Part shown: positions 5,997 to 15,440 of the stretch, piece by piece
Layout: every line of letters begins with the position of its first letter
Position numbering within the stretch: position 1 is the stretch's first letter
Assembly (NCBI GenBank): GCA_013373425.1
Contig: JABXHW010000012.1
Coordinates: forward strand, 1-64,000
Reading direction: 5' to 3'
DNA from: Flavobacteriia bacterium
Lineage (GTDB): Bacteria; Bacteroidota; Bacteroidia; Flavobacteriales; Schleiferiaceae
Length of the DNA: 64,000 nucleotides
Notes under the pieces: model-generated
Seen by the model: only the letters and a program-made list of their open reading frames with translations
What the model was told of the DNA's origin: nothing
Databases searched by the model: none
Position numbers and translations under genes: made by a program

Positions 5997-8426
5997 TCAC
6001 CATTCCTGCATGCGGCGAACTTGATCTTCCAAACGCTCGCTTGAAACCTTTTCTCTCAATCGGTCAACCATAATCGGAAAAGAAAGAGGAGTAGGTTTAT
6101 CGATGTACTTCAGCTTTATGTTTTGGGTCTCTATTCGCTCGAGCGCTGAACGCAATCGCGCCTCTTCTAATTGGAAGGTGTGTACCTCTTCGAAGGCTTG
6201 AAGCAGGAGTAAATTATCGGGTTCATCCTCCAAAAAGACATTGAAGAACAATTGCGCATTTGCTTGCAGGTGGCGGATTTTCACGGGTTTTCCCGGAAAT
6301 CCTCCGAAGACTAACCCTGCTATATGAGAAATGTCGCGGAATCGTCGTCGAGCCATTTCTGTTTCGTTCACGCTGGCCTGAATATCTTCCCTCAAATCCG
6401 TTGTGGTGAAGATGTCGGAATCCAGCGCATCTTGAATCGGGATGGGTTGATCACAGAGCAACTCAAATCCATAGTCGTTCATGGCAATGCTGAAGGTAAG
6501 CGGCGCAAAAAGTCCAAGTCGATAGGCAAATAGCGCGGCCATTCCTTCGTGAACTAATCGCCCTTCAAAAGGATAGAAGAACAAGTGGTAACCTTCCTCG
6601 CTTTGGAAATATTCAATGAGGAGTTCCTTCTCGCTAGGAACAATGGAACGTTCGGCTTGAAGCTCGATTAGAGGTTGGATGAGTTGTAACTCTGGGTCGT
6701 TTTCGAGTGTGGTGGTTTTATGAATGAAAGCCTCGCCCAGCTTGACGCGAAGCATGGCGCCGAGTTGTGCACTCAATGGCATTCTTCCGCCTTGCCAGCT
6801 TGGAACGACTCCCGCTTTCGACTTCGTTCGAGCCACTTTCACGGTCATTCCCTTTATCTCAATCAGCTCTAAATTCTGACCCGCAAACCAGAATACATCG
6901 CCAATTTTCAATCTTGAGATGAAGTACTCTTCAATGGTGCCAAGGAATCCACCTCGTACCAATCGAACCTGGAGTAAGCCATCAGAGACAATTGTGCCCA
7001 TGCTCAATCGATGTCGGAAGGACACTTTTTTGCTGTTTACTACATACTTTCCATCGGGTTCAATCTCCACTTTGTGGAATTCATCGTAGCCTTCCAAGGG
7101 TTCGCCTCCATGGGTGATGAAGTTCAAACACCACAGCCAATCCCGGTCGCTAATACTTCCGAAGCTCACCGTAGACCGGACTTGCTCCAGGGTTTCATCA
7201 GGATAAAACCCTTCGCCTACCGCTAGAGTGACCAGCCACTGGAGTAGGACATCGAAGGAACGTAGGTAGGGGACGCGTTCCTCGATAATTTTCTCTTGAA
7301 TGGCTCCACGAAGAGCTGCAGCTTCAATCAGTTCGAGCGAATGTGTAGGGACGAAATAGATTTTCGATACAGCTCCAGGTTGGTGTCCGGATCGGCCGGC
7401 ACGCTGGATGAATCTGGCCACACCCTTCGGACTCCCAATTTGAATGATAGTTTCTACTGGTCGGAAATCAACCCCAAGGTCTAAGCTTGAAGTGCAAACT
7501 ACAGCCTTGAGGTCGCCAGTGTGCAACGAATCCTCTACCCAATGGCGGAGCTTTTTATCGATACTGCCATGGTGCATTCCAATCCACCCTGCTAGTTCGG
7601 GAGCTACGTCAAGAATTCGCTGGTACCAAATTTCGGCCTGACTACGGGTGTTGGTGAAGATGAGACAGCTCTTGCTCTTCTTGATGGTGGGGATGACTTT
7701 TTCGAGTAAGCGAATCCCAAGATGGCCCGCCCAGGGGAGTTCATCAATGGTATCAGGTAGAATGCTGACTACCTCAATTTGCTTCTCATGATTGGCTTTT
7801 ATCACCACCGGCTTTGGCTTTGGAGGATTGGTTCCCATAAGGATGTCCATAGCATCTCCCATATTTCCTATGGTCGCCGAAATGCCCCAAACACGAAGCT
7901 TAGGATGCCACGATTTCAATTTTGATAAACCGAGTTCCACTTGAACTGCTCTTTTCGAACCGAGCAATTCGTGCCACTCATCCACCACCATACTCTCCAA
8001 GTTTCGGAAGAGGTGAGCTGCTTTTTTCTGTGAGAGCAATAGGTGTAAACTCTCTGGTGTAGTAATGAGGATGTCAGGTAGAGCCGTTCTTTGTTTTTGC
8101 TTCTCCTTCTGCGAGGTGTCCCCCGTACGAACGCCCACTTCCCAATCGAGAGAAAGTCCCTCGACCGCTCTTTTAGAGGCTTGCTCGATTTCTTTGGATA
8201 AAGCACGAATCGGGGTAATCCAAATCAGCTTAACCCCTTTCTTTTTAGAGTTTGCACTGAGAAGAGCGGGGAGTAGAAGGCTGTATGTTTTACCGCTTCC
8301 TGTGGGGGCATTCACCAAGCCGCTTCTGCCTTTAGCGTATGCCTCCCAAGCTTCTTTTTGAAAGGGGAAGGCGCTCCAACCTAGGGATTGGAACCATGCT
8401 TCGGCTTTTTGGACTACGGTGGACAT
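5997..8426 (-). CDS. Ligase-associated DNA damage response DEXH-box helicase
   Basis: An 809-residue superfamily 2 helicase of the Lhr branch. Motif I is APTGSGKT (40-47), motif II DEWH (149-152), motif III SATIGN (183-188) and motif VI QRAGRSGH (341-348), followed by the long Lhr-type C-terminal region. Length and organisation fit the ligase-associated DEXH helicase, which normally sits beside an ATP-dependent ligase, a ligase-associated exonuclease and a PdeM-type phosphoesterase. None of those partners is adjacent here. Its likely role is DNA repair; the exact substrate is not known from sequence. Confidence 0.9.
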   Translation of the reverse strand: MSTVVQKAEAWFQSLGWSAFPFQKEAWEAYAKGRSGLVNAPTGSGKTYSLLLPALLSANSKKKGVKLIWITPIRALSKEIEQASKRAVEGLSLDWEVGVRTGDTSQKEKQKQRTALPDILITTPESLHLLLSQKKAAHLFRNLESMVVDEWHELLGSKRAVQVELGLSKLKSWHPKLRVWGISATIGNMGDAMDILMGTNPPKPKPVVIKANHEKQIEVVSILPDTIDELPWAGHLGIRLLEKVIPTIKKSKSCLIFTNTRSQAEIWYQRILDVAPELAGWIGMHHGSIDKKLRHWVEDSLHTGDLKAVVCTSSLDLGVDFRPVETIIQIGSPKGVARFIQRAGRSGHQPGAVSKIYFVPTHSLELIEAAALRGAIQEKIIEERVPYLRSFDVLLQWLVTLAVGEGFYPDETLEQVRSTVSFGSISDRDWLWCLNFITHGGEPLEGYDEFHKVEIEPDGKYVVNSKKVSFRHRLSMGTIVSDGLLQVRLVRGGFLGTIEEYFISRLKIGDVFWFAGQNLELIEIKGMTVKVARTKSKAGVVPSWQGGRMPLSAQLGAMLRVKLGEAFIHKTTTLENDPELQLIQPLIELQAERSIVPSEKELLIEYFQSEEGYHLFFYPFEGRLVHEGMAALFAYRLGLFAPLTFSIAMNDYGFELLCDQPIPIQDALDSDIFTTTDLREDIQASVNETEMARRRFRDISHIAGLVFGGFPGKPVKIRHLQANAQLFFNVFLEDEPDNLLLLQAFEEVHTFQLEEARLRSALERIETQNIKLKYIDKPTPLSFPIMVDRLREKVSSERLEDQVRRMQEW

Positions 8427-8468
8427 ATGTAGTGAAGTACCGAAATCTGGCCGAAAAGTTCGCTGAGG

Positions 8469-9017
8469 TCAGTCCATTATTTTCTTAGTGAGCCAGATGA
8501 GGTCGTCGATGGTTTTGCCGCTGTTTCTTACGAATCGTTCATCCACTGCATTTCCTTCATCGTCGAACACGTCATTGACATTGCTCACAAGCAGTTTTTG
8601 CGGAGAAACAATTCCTCCGACGTATTGCATCCAGAACCAAAGCTGGTGGAGTGCATTTACTCCTCCAAAGTTGCCCGAGCTCACTGTTACGGCGGTCATG
8701 GGTTTATGGTCGAACTCCTTCCTGAAATAGTCGAGCGTGTTCTTTAAACTGCCCGCCATTCCACCATTGTATTCAGGAGTGACAATCACAAGGGCATCCG
8801 CCTTCTCAAGTGTTTGTCCGAATTCTTCAAGACCTTCGATTTCTTTGTCCAATCGGCCTCGACGTTCTTCGAGAACGGGAAAGGCGTATTCGTGAACATC
8901 GAGCAGGGTTACACGTTTAACCTCCGACCTTTCCTTAACCCGATCAACTAAATAATTAGCAACATCATGGCTCTTACGTCCGATTCTGTTAGACCCTGAG
9001 ATGACGACAATATGCAT
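8469..9017 (-). CDS. NADPH-dependent FMN reductase family protein
   Basis: A 182-residue flavodoxin-fold oxidoreductase. The FMN phosphate-binding GSNR (8-11) and the conserved PEYNGG (81-86) identify the family, whose members reduce FMN, quinones, azo dyes or chromate with NAD(P)H. The protein is soluble, of normal length and starts with ATG. It lies 42 bp upstream of the helicase gene on the same strand and is divergent from the DUF2490 gene. The physiological substrate cannot be read from sequence. Confidence 0.9.
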   Translation of the reverse strand: MHIVVISGSNRIGRKSHDVANYLVDRVKERSEVKRVTLLDVHEYAFPVLEERRGRLDKEIEGLEEFGQTLEKADALVIVTPEYNGGMAGSLKNTLDYFRKEFDHKPMTAVTVSSGNFGGVNALHQLWFWMQYVGGIVSPQKLLVSNVNDVFDDEGNAVDERFVRNSGKTIDDLIWLTKKIMD

Positions 9018-9049
9018 GCTTTGTTCGTTGTGTTTCTATTTTTGTGCCT

Positions 9050-9763
9050 ATGAAAAAGACGATTGTTCTACTCACCACCTTACTTTCTTTCAGCTTTCAA
9101 AGTAAGGCACAAACTGAACCGATTGTTTACAACGGTCAGGAGATGTGGTTTCTCCTCTTAAACAAGTTTGAAATTAACGATCATTGGTCGGCTGGCAATG
9201 AGTTGCATATTCGTCGACACGATGTTTTCAATCAACAGAAGCAACTGATTGTTCGTCCATGGATAGACTACAAAGCGGCCGACGGGTTCGTTGCGAGCTT
9301 TGGTTACTCCTATTTGAGATCCGCTGGACATGGTGAATTCATCAACGATATAACTACCAACGAACACAATATTTGGGAGCAAGTCACTTTGAGTCATTCG
9401 CCTTGGAGCAACGTGGAATTTAGTCACCGTTTGCGCTTGGAACATCGCTGGAGCCAGGTTCAGCCTGAGCCGATGGACGAGGACATTCCCGTTGTTTATC
9501 GGAATCGCTTTCGTTATCGATTAACCGCAAAAGTGGACATCTCGCAGCGTTGGTATGCTCACATTTTTGATGAACTGTGGGTGAATGTCAATGAAGGAAT
9601 CCACATTACCAATTTCGACCGCAACTGGATATATGCTGGAATTGGATATAACGTCAACAAGAATTTGACAGTCGAATTAGCGTACCTCAATCAGTGGGAC
9701 AATATCGCTGTGGGGTATTACAATAATCAAGGACTTCAGGTTACTGTGGTGACTCAATTTTAA
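9050..9763 (+). CDS. DUF2490 domain outer-membrane-like protein
   Basis: A 237-residue exported protein starting with ATG at 9050; a GTG six bases upstream is less likely because the signal peptide MKKTIVLLTTLL begins at the ATG. The mature protein consists of alternating amphipathic strands with the DUF2490 pattern (WFLLLNKFEIN, HRLRLEHRW, YRNRFRYRL) and ends in an aromatic strand, VTVVTQF. DUF2490 proteins are predicted outer-membrane beta barrels of unknown role. A TATTTTTG box directly upstream would give almost no leader, so its use as a promoter is uncertain. Confidence 0.82.
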   Translation: MKKTIVLLTTLLSFSFQSKAQTEPIVYNGQEMWFLLLNKFEINDHWSAGNELHIRRHDVFNQQKQLIVRPWIDYKAADGFVASFGYSYLRSAGHGEFINDITTNEHNIWEQVTLSHSPWSNVEFSHRLRLEHRWSQVQPEPMDEDIPVVYRNRFRYRLTAKVDISQRWYAHIFDELWVNVNEGIHITNFDRNWIYAGIGYNVNKNLTVELAYLNQWDNIAVGYYNNQGLQVTVVTQF

Positions 9764-9898
9764 TAGCGCGTCACTTTGCGTTTGGAAAGATTGAGTGGGT
9801 AATGATTAGGGAGCTCTACAGGATGGGAAAGAGTTGCCTGATGAGAGATTCACAGACGCAGAAATCGCTCAAGGATCGGTATGGCGGAGGGCGTTGAT

Positions 9899-10089
9899 GC
9901 CCGGGGCCGGTTCCCTCGGCCCCAATCTCAAGTTCGGAGTATTCTTCCGGATTGCGCCGATTCTCACCACACAGATATGTGATTCACACTAAAGAAATTT
10001 TAGAGGCGTAAGTAAACGTTTGCCCTCCGACTATTATCCAAGACCATCACTAACTTGATGGTGGGGCAGCGGGTGCTGCCCCCAGGGGC
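9899..10089. repeat. 190-bp inverted-repeat element, copy 1
   Basis: A palindrome-ended element with imperfect GC-rich terminal inverted repeats: the left end begins GCCCGGGGCCGG and the right end has TTGATGGTGGGGCAGCGG. Inside are a GTGATTCAC palindrome and the block GTAAGTAAACGTTTGCCCTC. The same parts recur in order at 31069-31256 (opposite orientation) and 52767-52957. Conservation may extend about 13 bp beyond both ends. There is no coding capacity, so it resembles a MITE or REP-type sequence. Confidence 0.85.
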
Positions 10090-10190
10090 TCGCTCCGCCC
10101 TACCCATGATTCTACCAAAGGTCCCAGCGACAACTCCACGAGATTCTGTACCGTACATTAACCGATAGTAGCACCCCCACTTTGGACCAA

Positions 10191-10221
10191 TAAAAACCCG
10201 CCTCAATTTCTCGAGGCGGGT
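10191..10221 (-). terminator. Terminator of the T9SS gene at 10246
   Basis: A perfect 9-bp stem (10196-10204 with 10213-10221) is followed on the minus strand by a T run (A run at 10192-10196). It is 25 bp beyond the stop codon. Confidence 0.85.
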
Positions 10222-10245
10222 GATTCTATGATTCCTGATTCAGGT

Positions 10246-11205
10246 CTATTCTTTAACCCATTGGATGACTTGCTTGACGCTATTCTCGTTCATGATTTGA
10301 ACGAAGTAAATACCGCTTGCAAGGTCTTCAACATTGAGGACGGCGCGAGATTCGCCTACTTCAACATTGCCTTCAAAATGGAGGCGACCGTTAATGTCAA
10401 CCACGCGCAAGTCTAAATTATTGATTCCCTCTTCGCGGATGTATAGGAACATATTTTCTCGAACCGGATTCGGGGCTACATAAGCTTCTAAAGGCTCAAG
10501 GTCAGCTTCCGGTGTAGAGAAGGCCTGGTCGATATGGAATGAAGCCGGACTATAGTATGATTCGCCTTGAGTGGTTAGAAGGTTGAACGACCAATATCCC
10601 TGCTGTGCATTTTGAGGAATATTCACGTCCACTTGAACGTTTGTGTTGTTTTTCAAGACTACTGAAGCGTTCGAAAGAGACGTTATGGTCTGACCATTAA
10701 AGCTCAACCACATTTGAGCGATATCTGAAGTTGTGATGTTCAATCCTGCCCATTGAATGGTTTCTGTGACCGTTGTTCCAGGTTGACCACCGCCGATGTT
10801 TAATGTAGAACCTGTCGCCGGACCGGCCTGCACTTCGAATGAATTCATGCGGCTCATCCAAGTTCCTGCGTTCACCCACAATTCGTAAAAGCCAGTTGAT
10901 ATCGTTCCTGGAATGGTGAGGTCGCCCGAAATCGTGCTAGAGTTCACTACCTGAACATTGATAATATCCGGATTCAAGGTTACTGAACCACTGCTCGTCC
11001 AACTGTGCATTTGGTTCGAGCCTTGCTTGAGCACAATATCTACTTGTGTTCCTGCATTTTGAAATGCGCCAGTTTGGCCACTTACAATGATGGGAAGCGT
11101 TTGTCCACGGTTACCCATGGCTGGAGTCATACCGGTGAGTTGGGCTTGAGAGGAAAAACCAATTCCAATGGCTACGAGCGCCATTATTGTCTTGAGAGTT
11201 TTCAT
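10246..11205 (-). CDS. T9SS type A sorting domain-containing protein
   Basis: A 319-residue secreted protein with an N-terminal signal peptide (cleavage near SSQA-QLTG). Two beta-rich repeats follow, each describing an IPT/TIG-like or Ig-like fold (residues 22-130 and 135-225). The last 85 residues are a Por-type C-terminal sorting domain, with APNPV, LRVVDINGRL, LASGIYFVQI and a basic end. The type IX secretion system would export it and attach it to the surface. It is a single gene followed by its own terminator. The passenger function is unknown. Confidence 0.85.
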   Translation of the reverse strand: MKTLKTIMALVAIGIGFSSQAQLTGMTPAMGNRGQTLPIIVSGQTGAFQNAGTQVDIVLKQGSNQMHSWTSSGSVTLNPDIINVQVVNSSTISGDLTIPGTISTGFYELWVNAGTWMSRMNSFEVQAGPATGSTLNIGGGQPGTTVTETIQWAGLNITTSDIAQMWLSFNGQTITSLSNASVVLKNNTNVQVDVNIPQNAQQGYWSFNLLTTQGESYYSPASFHIDQAFSTPEADLEPLEAYVAPNPVRENMFLYIREEGINNLDLRVVDINGRLHFEGNVEVGESRAVLNVEDLASGIYFVQIMNENSVKQVIQWVKE

Positions 11206-11266
11206 GTTAAGAGCGATTAGTTGCTATCGAATATACGTTTAAAAGTGCGCGACAGTGTCATTTCAC

Positions 11267-13258
11267 TTATTCAGATATAATGAACTCAATCAATGCGTCG
11301 ATAATATCCTCACTTTTTCGCACTGCTTTTTTGTGAACGTCTAACAACTGTTCATACGTTGGAGTAGGGATTGTGGTTGGCTCGGTGTTGGGATTCAAGC
11401 TTTCCCACGTATTCTGATATTGAGTTTCCAGAACCACTTTCATGTATAAATCAAATTGACTTTTATCATTCACGAAGAGGCCTTCATTCTCCCTCAATAC
11501 AGTATATGCCCTTCCTACCTCACCACCATTGAAGTAGGCTGAAGCAAGATTGAGTGTTCCATCGATATAGTATGGCGCAATGCTCTTGGCTTGTATGTAG
11601 TACTCGATGGCTTTATCATGCTCTCCGAGCATTTGATGAGATGCGCCCAAGTTATTCACCACATGTATGTTATTAGGATGTATTTGTGATGCACTTTCGA
11701 AAGCTTTGATTGCTGTGGGGATTTCACCTGTGTTCAGTAGCGCTAAACCATGGTAAAACTCGACAGGCATAGAGACTGGGTCGAGGTTATAGAACGGTAT
11801 TTCCCCTGCTCTTTCAGCGTTGATCCGCATTTGCGCCCACTCTGACAGCACACGATTCTTTGTCATTCTCAAACTGTACAATTCCCCTCGGTAGCGTTGA
11901 GTGAATACGAATGCAGAGAACCCAAAAATGCCGAGCATGATTAGGAGTGTTGGCCATGTGAAATGCGACCTCTTCAGAGTGTGTGCTTTTTTTGGCATCC
12001 AAATTATCGCAAGAGCAAGATGCAGAATCCATTGATGAAATATTCGCTCTCTTGGGAAGCTGAAATTGGCCACTAAAAAGTAAGAGAGTAGGAGTCCGAA
12101 TCCGAATAGGTAGAGCTTTTTTACTTCCGATGATGATTCTGAAGAAAGAGCTCCTTTAGCGGCTACAAACAGAGAAATCAACAAGATCAATCCGTATGCA
12201 ATGAAGCCAAATACACCGTTCTCAGACAGCACCCAGATGAAGTCGTTATGCGGCCTTTGGAACTGAACCAAGCCTTGACGAGCCCTCCAAATCCCAGAGC
12301 CGTACTCTGGAAAATGCAGTTTCCAGTGACCGGGCCCTACACCTTCGATAGGGTGGTCTTCAATCATATCCTTGCTGAAATTCCAAAGCAGTGCACGTTC
12401 GCGTATGGTGTAATTCCCTTGAGATTGGTTCTCTTCATAACTGCTCAAGCTGGGTAGAACTTCTTTATCAGCAGATGTGAAGAACAAGGAAACCCCAAGG
12501 AGAATAATCAGAGCTGCGAGGGCTGCATGAACCGTTTTAATTCTAGCTAGAAGTCGAGACAAAGGCTTTCTGAGAGTCACTAATCCTACAAGTGCTATCA
12601 ACGTTATCGTCAATGCAAGCCAAACCGTACGGGTTTGTAGAATCCAGATGAAGAAGAGAGAAAGAAAAGCAATGATTACGGAAATGATTTTTTCAATCTT
12701 TCCACCCTCTACTGCCGCGTAGACAGCGGAGATGAGTGCAATCAAGGCAGCGGATGAAAACAGGTTTTTATGACCAAGTGTAGAGCGAATTTGATAGGCA
12801 TCTAAATCATGAAACGACCCTATTTCCCAAAGCTCAACCATGCCATAGCCCATGAATATCGCTCCGGCAGTGGATATAGATAGGGCAATCCAACGGACAG
12901 TGCCAGGTCGGATGGAGGAAAGCATCAGTATAAACAAGCCTAAAAAGAGGCTGTCCTTCAATAGAGATGCCGTGGCTTCGGCGGAGTTAATGGAACCTCG
13001 AGATGTGATAATACCTATCAAGATAAAGGCTCCATATAGCCATACAATTGGGGTTGAACGAATTGACTGAAGTAAAGCCGATCGCCTATCACTTTTTATA
13101 GCCACCCAGCCAGTGCCAAGACCTAGCGTGATGACGCTGAGTAGGGTTCGCGACAAAGTGACTGGGTCAATTAATCCACTGTCGTAGACAAAGGGCATTA
13201 TTACCAATGCACCCATCCAAAGGAAGGCGAGGGAATTTGTTTTTTGTGGATCGTGCAT
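11267..13258 (-). CDS. O-antigen ligase/polymerase-like membrane protein with TPR tail
   Basis: About 663 residues from an ATG at 13258. A longer frame from 13327 would overlap the upstream gene by 47 bp and adds a polar Ser/Thr tail unlike a membrane start. Ten or more membrane segments occupy residues 1-450. The large loop holds GVGPGHW and PHNDF (about 336-340), typical of the Wzy_C/WaaL superfamily. Residues about 515-605 form two to three TPR units. It could polymerise or ligate O-antigen, or glycosylate pilin-like proteins; the TPR tail suggests partner binding. It is 22 bp downstream of the serine hydrolase gene. Confidence 0.85.
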   Translation of the reverse strand: MHDPQKTNSLAFLWMGALVIMPFVYDSGLIDPVTLSRTLLSVITLGLGTGWVAIKSDRRSALLQSIRSTPIVWLYGAFILIGIITSRGSINSAEATASLLKDSLFLGLFILMLSSIRPGTVRWIALSISTAGAIFMGYGMVELWEIGSFHDLDAYQIRSTLGHKNLFSSAALIALISAVYAAVEGGKIEKIISVIIAFLSLFFIWILQTRTVWLALTITLIALVGLVTLRKPLSRLLARIKTVHAALAALIILLGVSLFFTSADKEVLPSLSSYEENQSQGNYTIRERALLWNFSKDMIEDHPIEGVGPGHWKLHFPEYGSGIWRARQGLVQFQRPHNDFIWVLSENGVFGFIAYGLILLISLFVAAKGALSSESSSEVKKLYLFGFGLLLSYFLVANFSFPRERIFHQWILHLALAIIWMPKKAHTLKRSHFTWPTLLIMLGIFGFSAFVFTQRYRGELYSLRMTKNRVLSEWAQMRINAERAGEIPFYNLDPVSMPVEFYHGLALLNTGEIPTAIKAFESASQIHPNNIHVVNNLGASHQMLGEHDKAIEYYIQAKSIAPYYIDGTLNLASAYFNGGEVGRAYTVLRENEGLFVNDKSQFDLYMKVVLETQYQNTWESLNPNTEPTTIPTPTYEQLLDVHKKAVRKSEDIIDALIEFIISE

Positions 13259-13280
13259 AGAGAGAGATAGCAAATCGGAT

Positions 13281-14732
13281 CTATCGCTTGTAGAAGTCGA
13301 AGGTGTCGTTCCAACTGAAATGGGCATTCTCTCCTAAAGTAATAAACTTGAGCACGTCGCCATCCGTAAGGTCTATGAACACTGAATCCGATTCGGCAAT
13401 TACACGTTCCTCGACCTCTCCGTCAGGATTGATCACTTCCATGTACGCTCCGTTCTGCCTGAATTCAATGACGTACGGTTCTGGGCTATTGGGAGATTGA
13501 TATACATAGGTGCCTGAAATTTCCTCGAGGAATGATGGTGGATGGTTGAATGGAATGACGGTATCGACTCCGAGCAGTCCCCATTCGTAATGCCTAGAAA
13601 TAGAGCGCAGAACTTCACGCATGGCTATCGTTCCATTGTCTCCGTTGGTAAGGATGATGGCGGCATTTCCCAGTTTAGGCTGACCAACAAAAATATTAGA
13701 GAAGCCCATGTTCTTTCCGCCGTGCTGCATTCTCAAGGAGTCGCCAGACCATTCTAGAGCTGGACCAAGTCCCCATTCGCCCAAGTGAGGAGTGAGCATA
13801 GCGTCGACGGTTTCTGGAGAAAGAATACCATCTGTGCTTCGGGTTGCATAGATTTTATGGATTTCGATAAAGTAATTCGCCAGGTCCTTCGGGGTAGTCC
13901 ACAGTCCGGCTGGAGCCTTGGCAGGATACGTGTTCCATCCGTGCTCGTTTACCGACATATTACTTCGGTACGCCAAGCTAGTATTACCGTGAAGATCTTC
14001 TGGAAGTGGTTGAGCAAACGTGCTGTTAATCATGTTGAGAGCGGGAAGAATCTCACGATCCATATACACATCAAAGGCCTCTCCCGTTACGTCTTCAATC
14101 ACTTGTTGAATGATTACATATCCTCCTCCAGAGTAGGCCCATTCAGTACCTGGGGTGCGAATCACTTTGATGGAGTCTGAATTACCTTTTCCATTTAGCA
14201 CATCTGACGTAGAGAGATTCGGGTCGATTTCATATCCGGCAAAACCGTGAACATTTACTCCGGCCGTATGGGTGAGAAGAAGGCGCAAGGTTACTTTTTG
14301 GGAATCCGTGAAATCTGAATCTGGTATCTGCCACGATTTGAGATACGTATTCACGTCGGTGTCAAGGTTGAGTTTCCCCTCTTCCACAAGTTTCAACACG
14401 CCTATTGCCGTAATCGGTTTGGAGATGGATGCGGCCTGGAAAAGCGTATTGGTATCGAGCGCAACTTGATTGGAAATATCGGCCCAACCATACGTTTCAA
14501 GCCATTCGATTTTACCATTTCGAACCACGGCCACGCTTGCACCAGGAACCTTGAGTTCACTCAATCGATCAATGATGTTTTGAGGCTGAAGTGATTCGCC
14601 TTTTAGTACCAACCCCGGTAGAAGTCCGTTTTCAATGGCTTCTCGATCTTGATCGGTTTGAGACAGCTCAGAGTCGGGTTCACAAGCAATTAGCAACAAG
14701 AGTGCAGCGGAGAGTAAAAGGGAAGTCTTCAT
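13281..14732 (-). CDS. Serine hydrolase, class C beta-lactamase-like lipoprotein
   Basis: About 483 residues from the ATG at 14732, which begins a lipoprotein signal with lipobox LLIAC. The beta-lactamase/penicillin-binding fold is shown by SISK (about 102-105, the catalytic Ser and Lys), the Tyr motif YSG (200-202) and MQHGG towards the end. A C-terminal domain of about 100 residues (SGTYVYQSPNS onwards) resembles the lipocalin-like tail common in this family. It is probably a D-amino-acid peptidase or esterase rather than a true beta-lactamase. The divergent acetyltransferase starts 37 bp away. Confidence 0.88.
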   Translation of the reverse strand: MKTSLLLSAALLLLIACEPDSELSQTDQDREAIENGLLPGLVLKGESLQPQNIIDRLSELKVPGASVAVVRNGKIEWLETYGWADISNQVALDTNTLFQAASISKPITAIGVLKLVEEGKLNLDTDVNTYLKSWQIPDSDFTDSQKVTLRLLLTHTAGVNVHGFAGYEIDPNLSTSDVLNGKGNSDSIKVIRTPGTEWAYSGGGYVIIQQVIEDVTGEAFDVYMDREILPALNMINSTFAQPLPEDLHGNTSLAYRSNMSVNEHGWNTYPAKAPAGLWTTPKDLANYFIEIHKIYATRSTDGILSPETVDAMLTPHLGEWGLGPALEWSGDSLRMQHGGKNMGFSNIFVGQPKLGNAAIILTNGDNGTIAMREVLRSISRHYEWGLLGVDTVIPFNHPPSFLEEISGTYVYQSPNSPEPYVIEFRQNGAYMEVINPDGEVEERVIAESDSVFIDLTDGDVLKFITLGENAHFSWNDTFDFYKR

Positions 14733-14769
14733 AAGATAAATGTACACGAATAGGAAGTACCTTTATAAC

Positions 14770-15258
14770 ATGTCGTACTCAATCCGTAAAATACAGGAGC
14801 AAGATAACGCTGCGGTGGCGCGAATGATTCGCGAAGTCTTTGAAGAACACGGCGCGCCAACATGTGGAACGGTGTACTCAGATCCCACAACTGATACTTT
14901 GTTCGAAGTATTTCAGCGCGACCAATCGGTTTACTTCGTGGCGTTAGTCGGCGAGAGGATTGTTGGCGGTTGCGGTATATATCCAACGAATGGATTGCCA
15001 GACGGCTATGCCGAGTTGGTGAAATTCTACCTGTCCGCGGATGCACGGGGAAAAGGGATTGGTCGAGAGCTCATGGAGAAAAGCTTTGAAGCCGCAGAGA
15101 AAATGGGCTATCAGTATCTCTACCTTGAGAGCCTACCTGTCTTCGATAAAGCCGTTCGGATTTATGAGAAGCAGGGGTTCAAGCGGTTAGAAGAGCCGTT
15201 GAGTACGGAACATCCGGGGTGTAATCTTTGGTTTGTGAAGGGGTTAGAGGGCAACTAG
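14770..15258 (+). CDS. GNAT family N-acetyltransferase
   Basis: A 162-residue cytoplasmic protein starting at the ATG at 14770; an upstream ATG at 14740 would overlap the start of the divergent serine hydrolase and adds ten unlike residues. The acetyl-CoA motif A is visible as ADARGKGIGRELMEKSF, followed by YLYLES and the end motif KAVRIYEKQGF. GNAT enzymes move an acetyl group from acetyl-CoA to an amine; the acceptor here is unknown. The gene ends just before a heptamer array. Confidence 0.88.
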   Translation: MSYSIRKIQEQDNAAVARMIREVFEEHGAPTCGTVYSDPTTDTLFEVFQRDQSVYFVALVGERIVGGCGIYPTNGLPDGYAELVKFYLSADARGKGIGRELMEKSFEAAEKMGYQYLYLESLPVFDKAVRIYEKQGFKRLEEPLSTEHPGCNLWFVKGLEGN

Positions 15259-15285
15259 CAACTGGCACTTAGCACTTGGCACTGT
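15251..15285. repeat. Heptamer array (GCACTTG-type)
   Basis: Five 7-bp units: GCAACTA, GCAACTG, GCACTTA, GCACTTG and GCACTGT. The first unit overlaps the stop codon of the acetyltransferase. It leads directly into the first copy of a 61-bp core repeat. Confidence 0.8.
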
Positions 15286-15343
15286 TGGGGCGAGGGTATC
15301 ATGTGCTTATTATCAACTCGAGAGTCGTATTAACCTGAGCACC
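15283..15343. repeat. 61-bp core repeat, copy 1
   Basis: This runs from TGTTGGGG to TGAGCACC. It aligns without gaps to 15380-15440 and 16202-16262; shared blocks include GAGGGTATCATG, ATCAACTCG and AACCTGAGCACC. It is preceded by a heptamer array and followed by 8-bp-period units. Confidence 0.85.
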
Positions 15344-15349
15344 TCGTCA

Positions 15350-15384
15350 CCTAAGCACTTTGCACGTAGCACTTAGCTCTGTTG
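15350..15384. repeat. Heptamer array (ACTTAGC-type)
   Basis: Five 7-bp units, CCTAAGC, ACTTTGC, ACGTAGC, ACTTAGC and TCTGTTG, leading directly into the second 61-bp core. Confidence 0.7.
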
Positions 15385-15440
15385 CGGTGAGGGTATCATG
15401 GGTTTATTGCCAACTCGTGAGCCGTGCCAACCTGAGCACC
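15380..15440. repeat. 61-bp core repeat, copy 2
   Basis: A second, ungapped copy of the 61-bp core, again with a heptamer array on its left and an octamer array on its right. Confidence 0.85.

Noticed and set aside
9037-9044. TATTTTTG as promoter of the DUF2490 gene
   Set aside because: It would place the transcription start at or after the start codon and lacks a TTG at the right distance.
10000-10206. 68-residue minus-strand open frame
   Set aside because: It overlaps the 190-bp element and a terminator and has no coding features.
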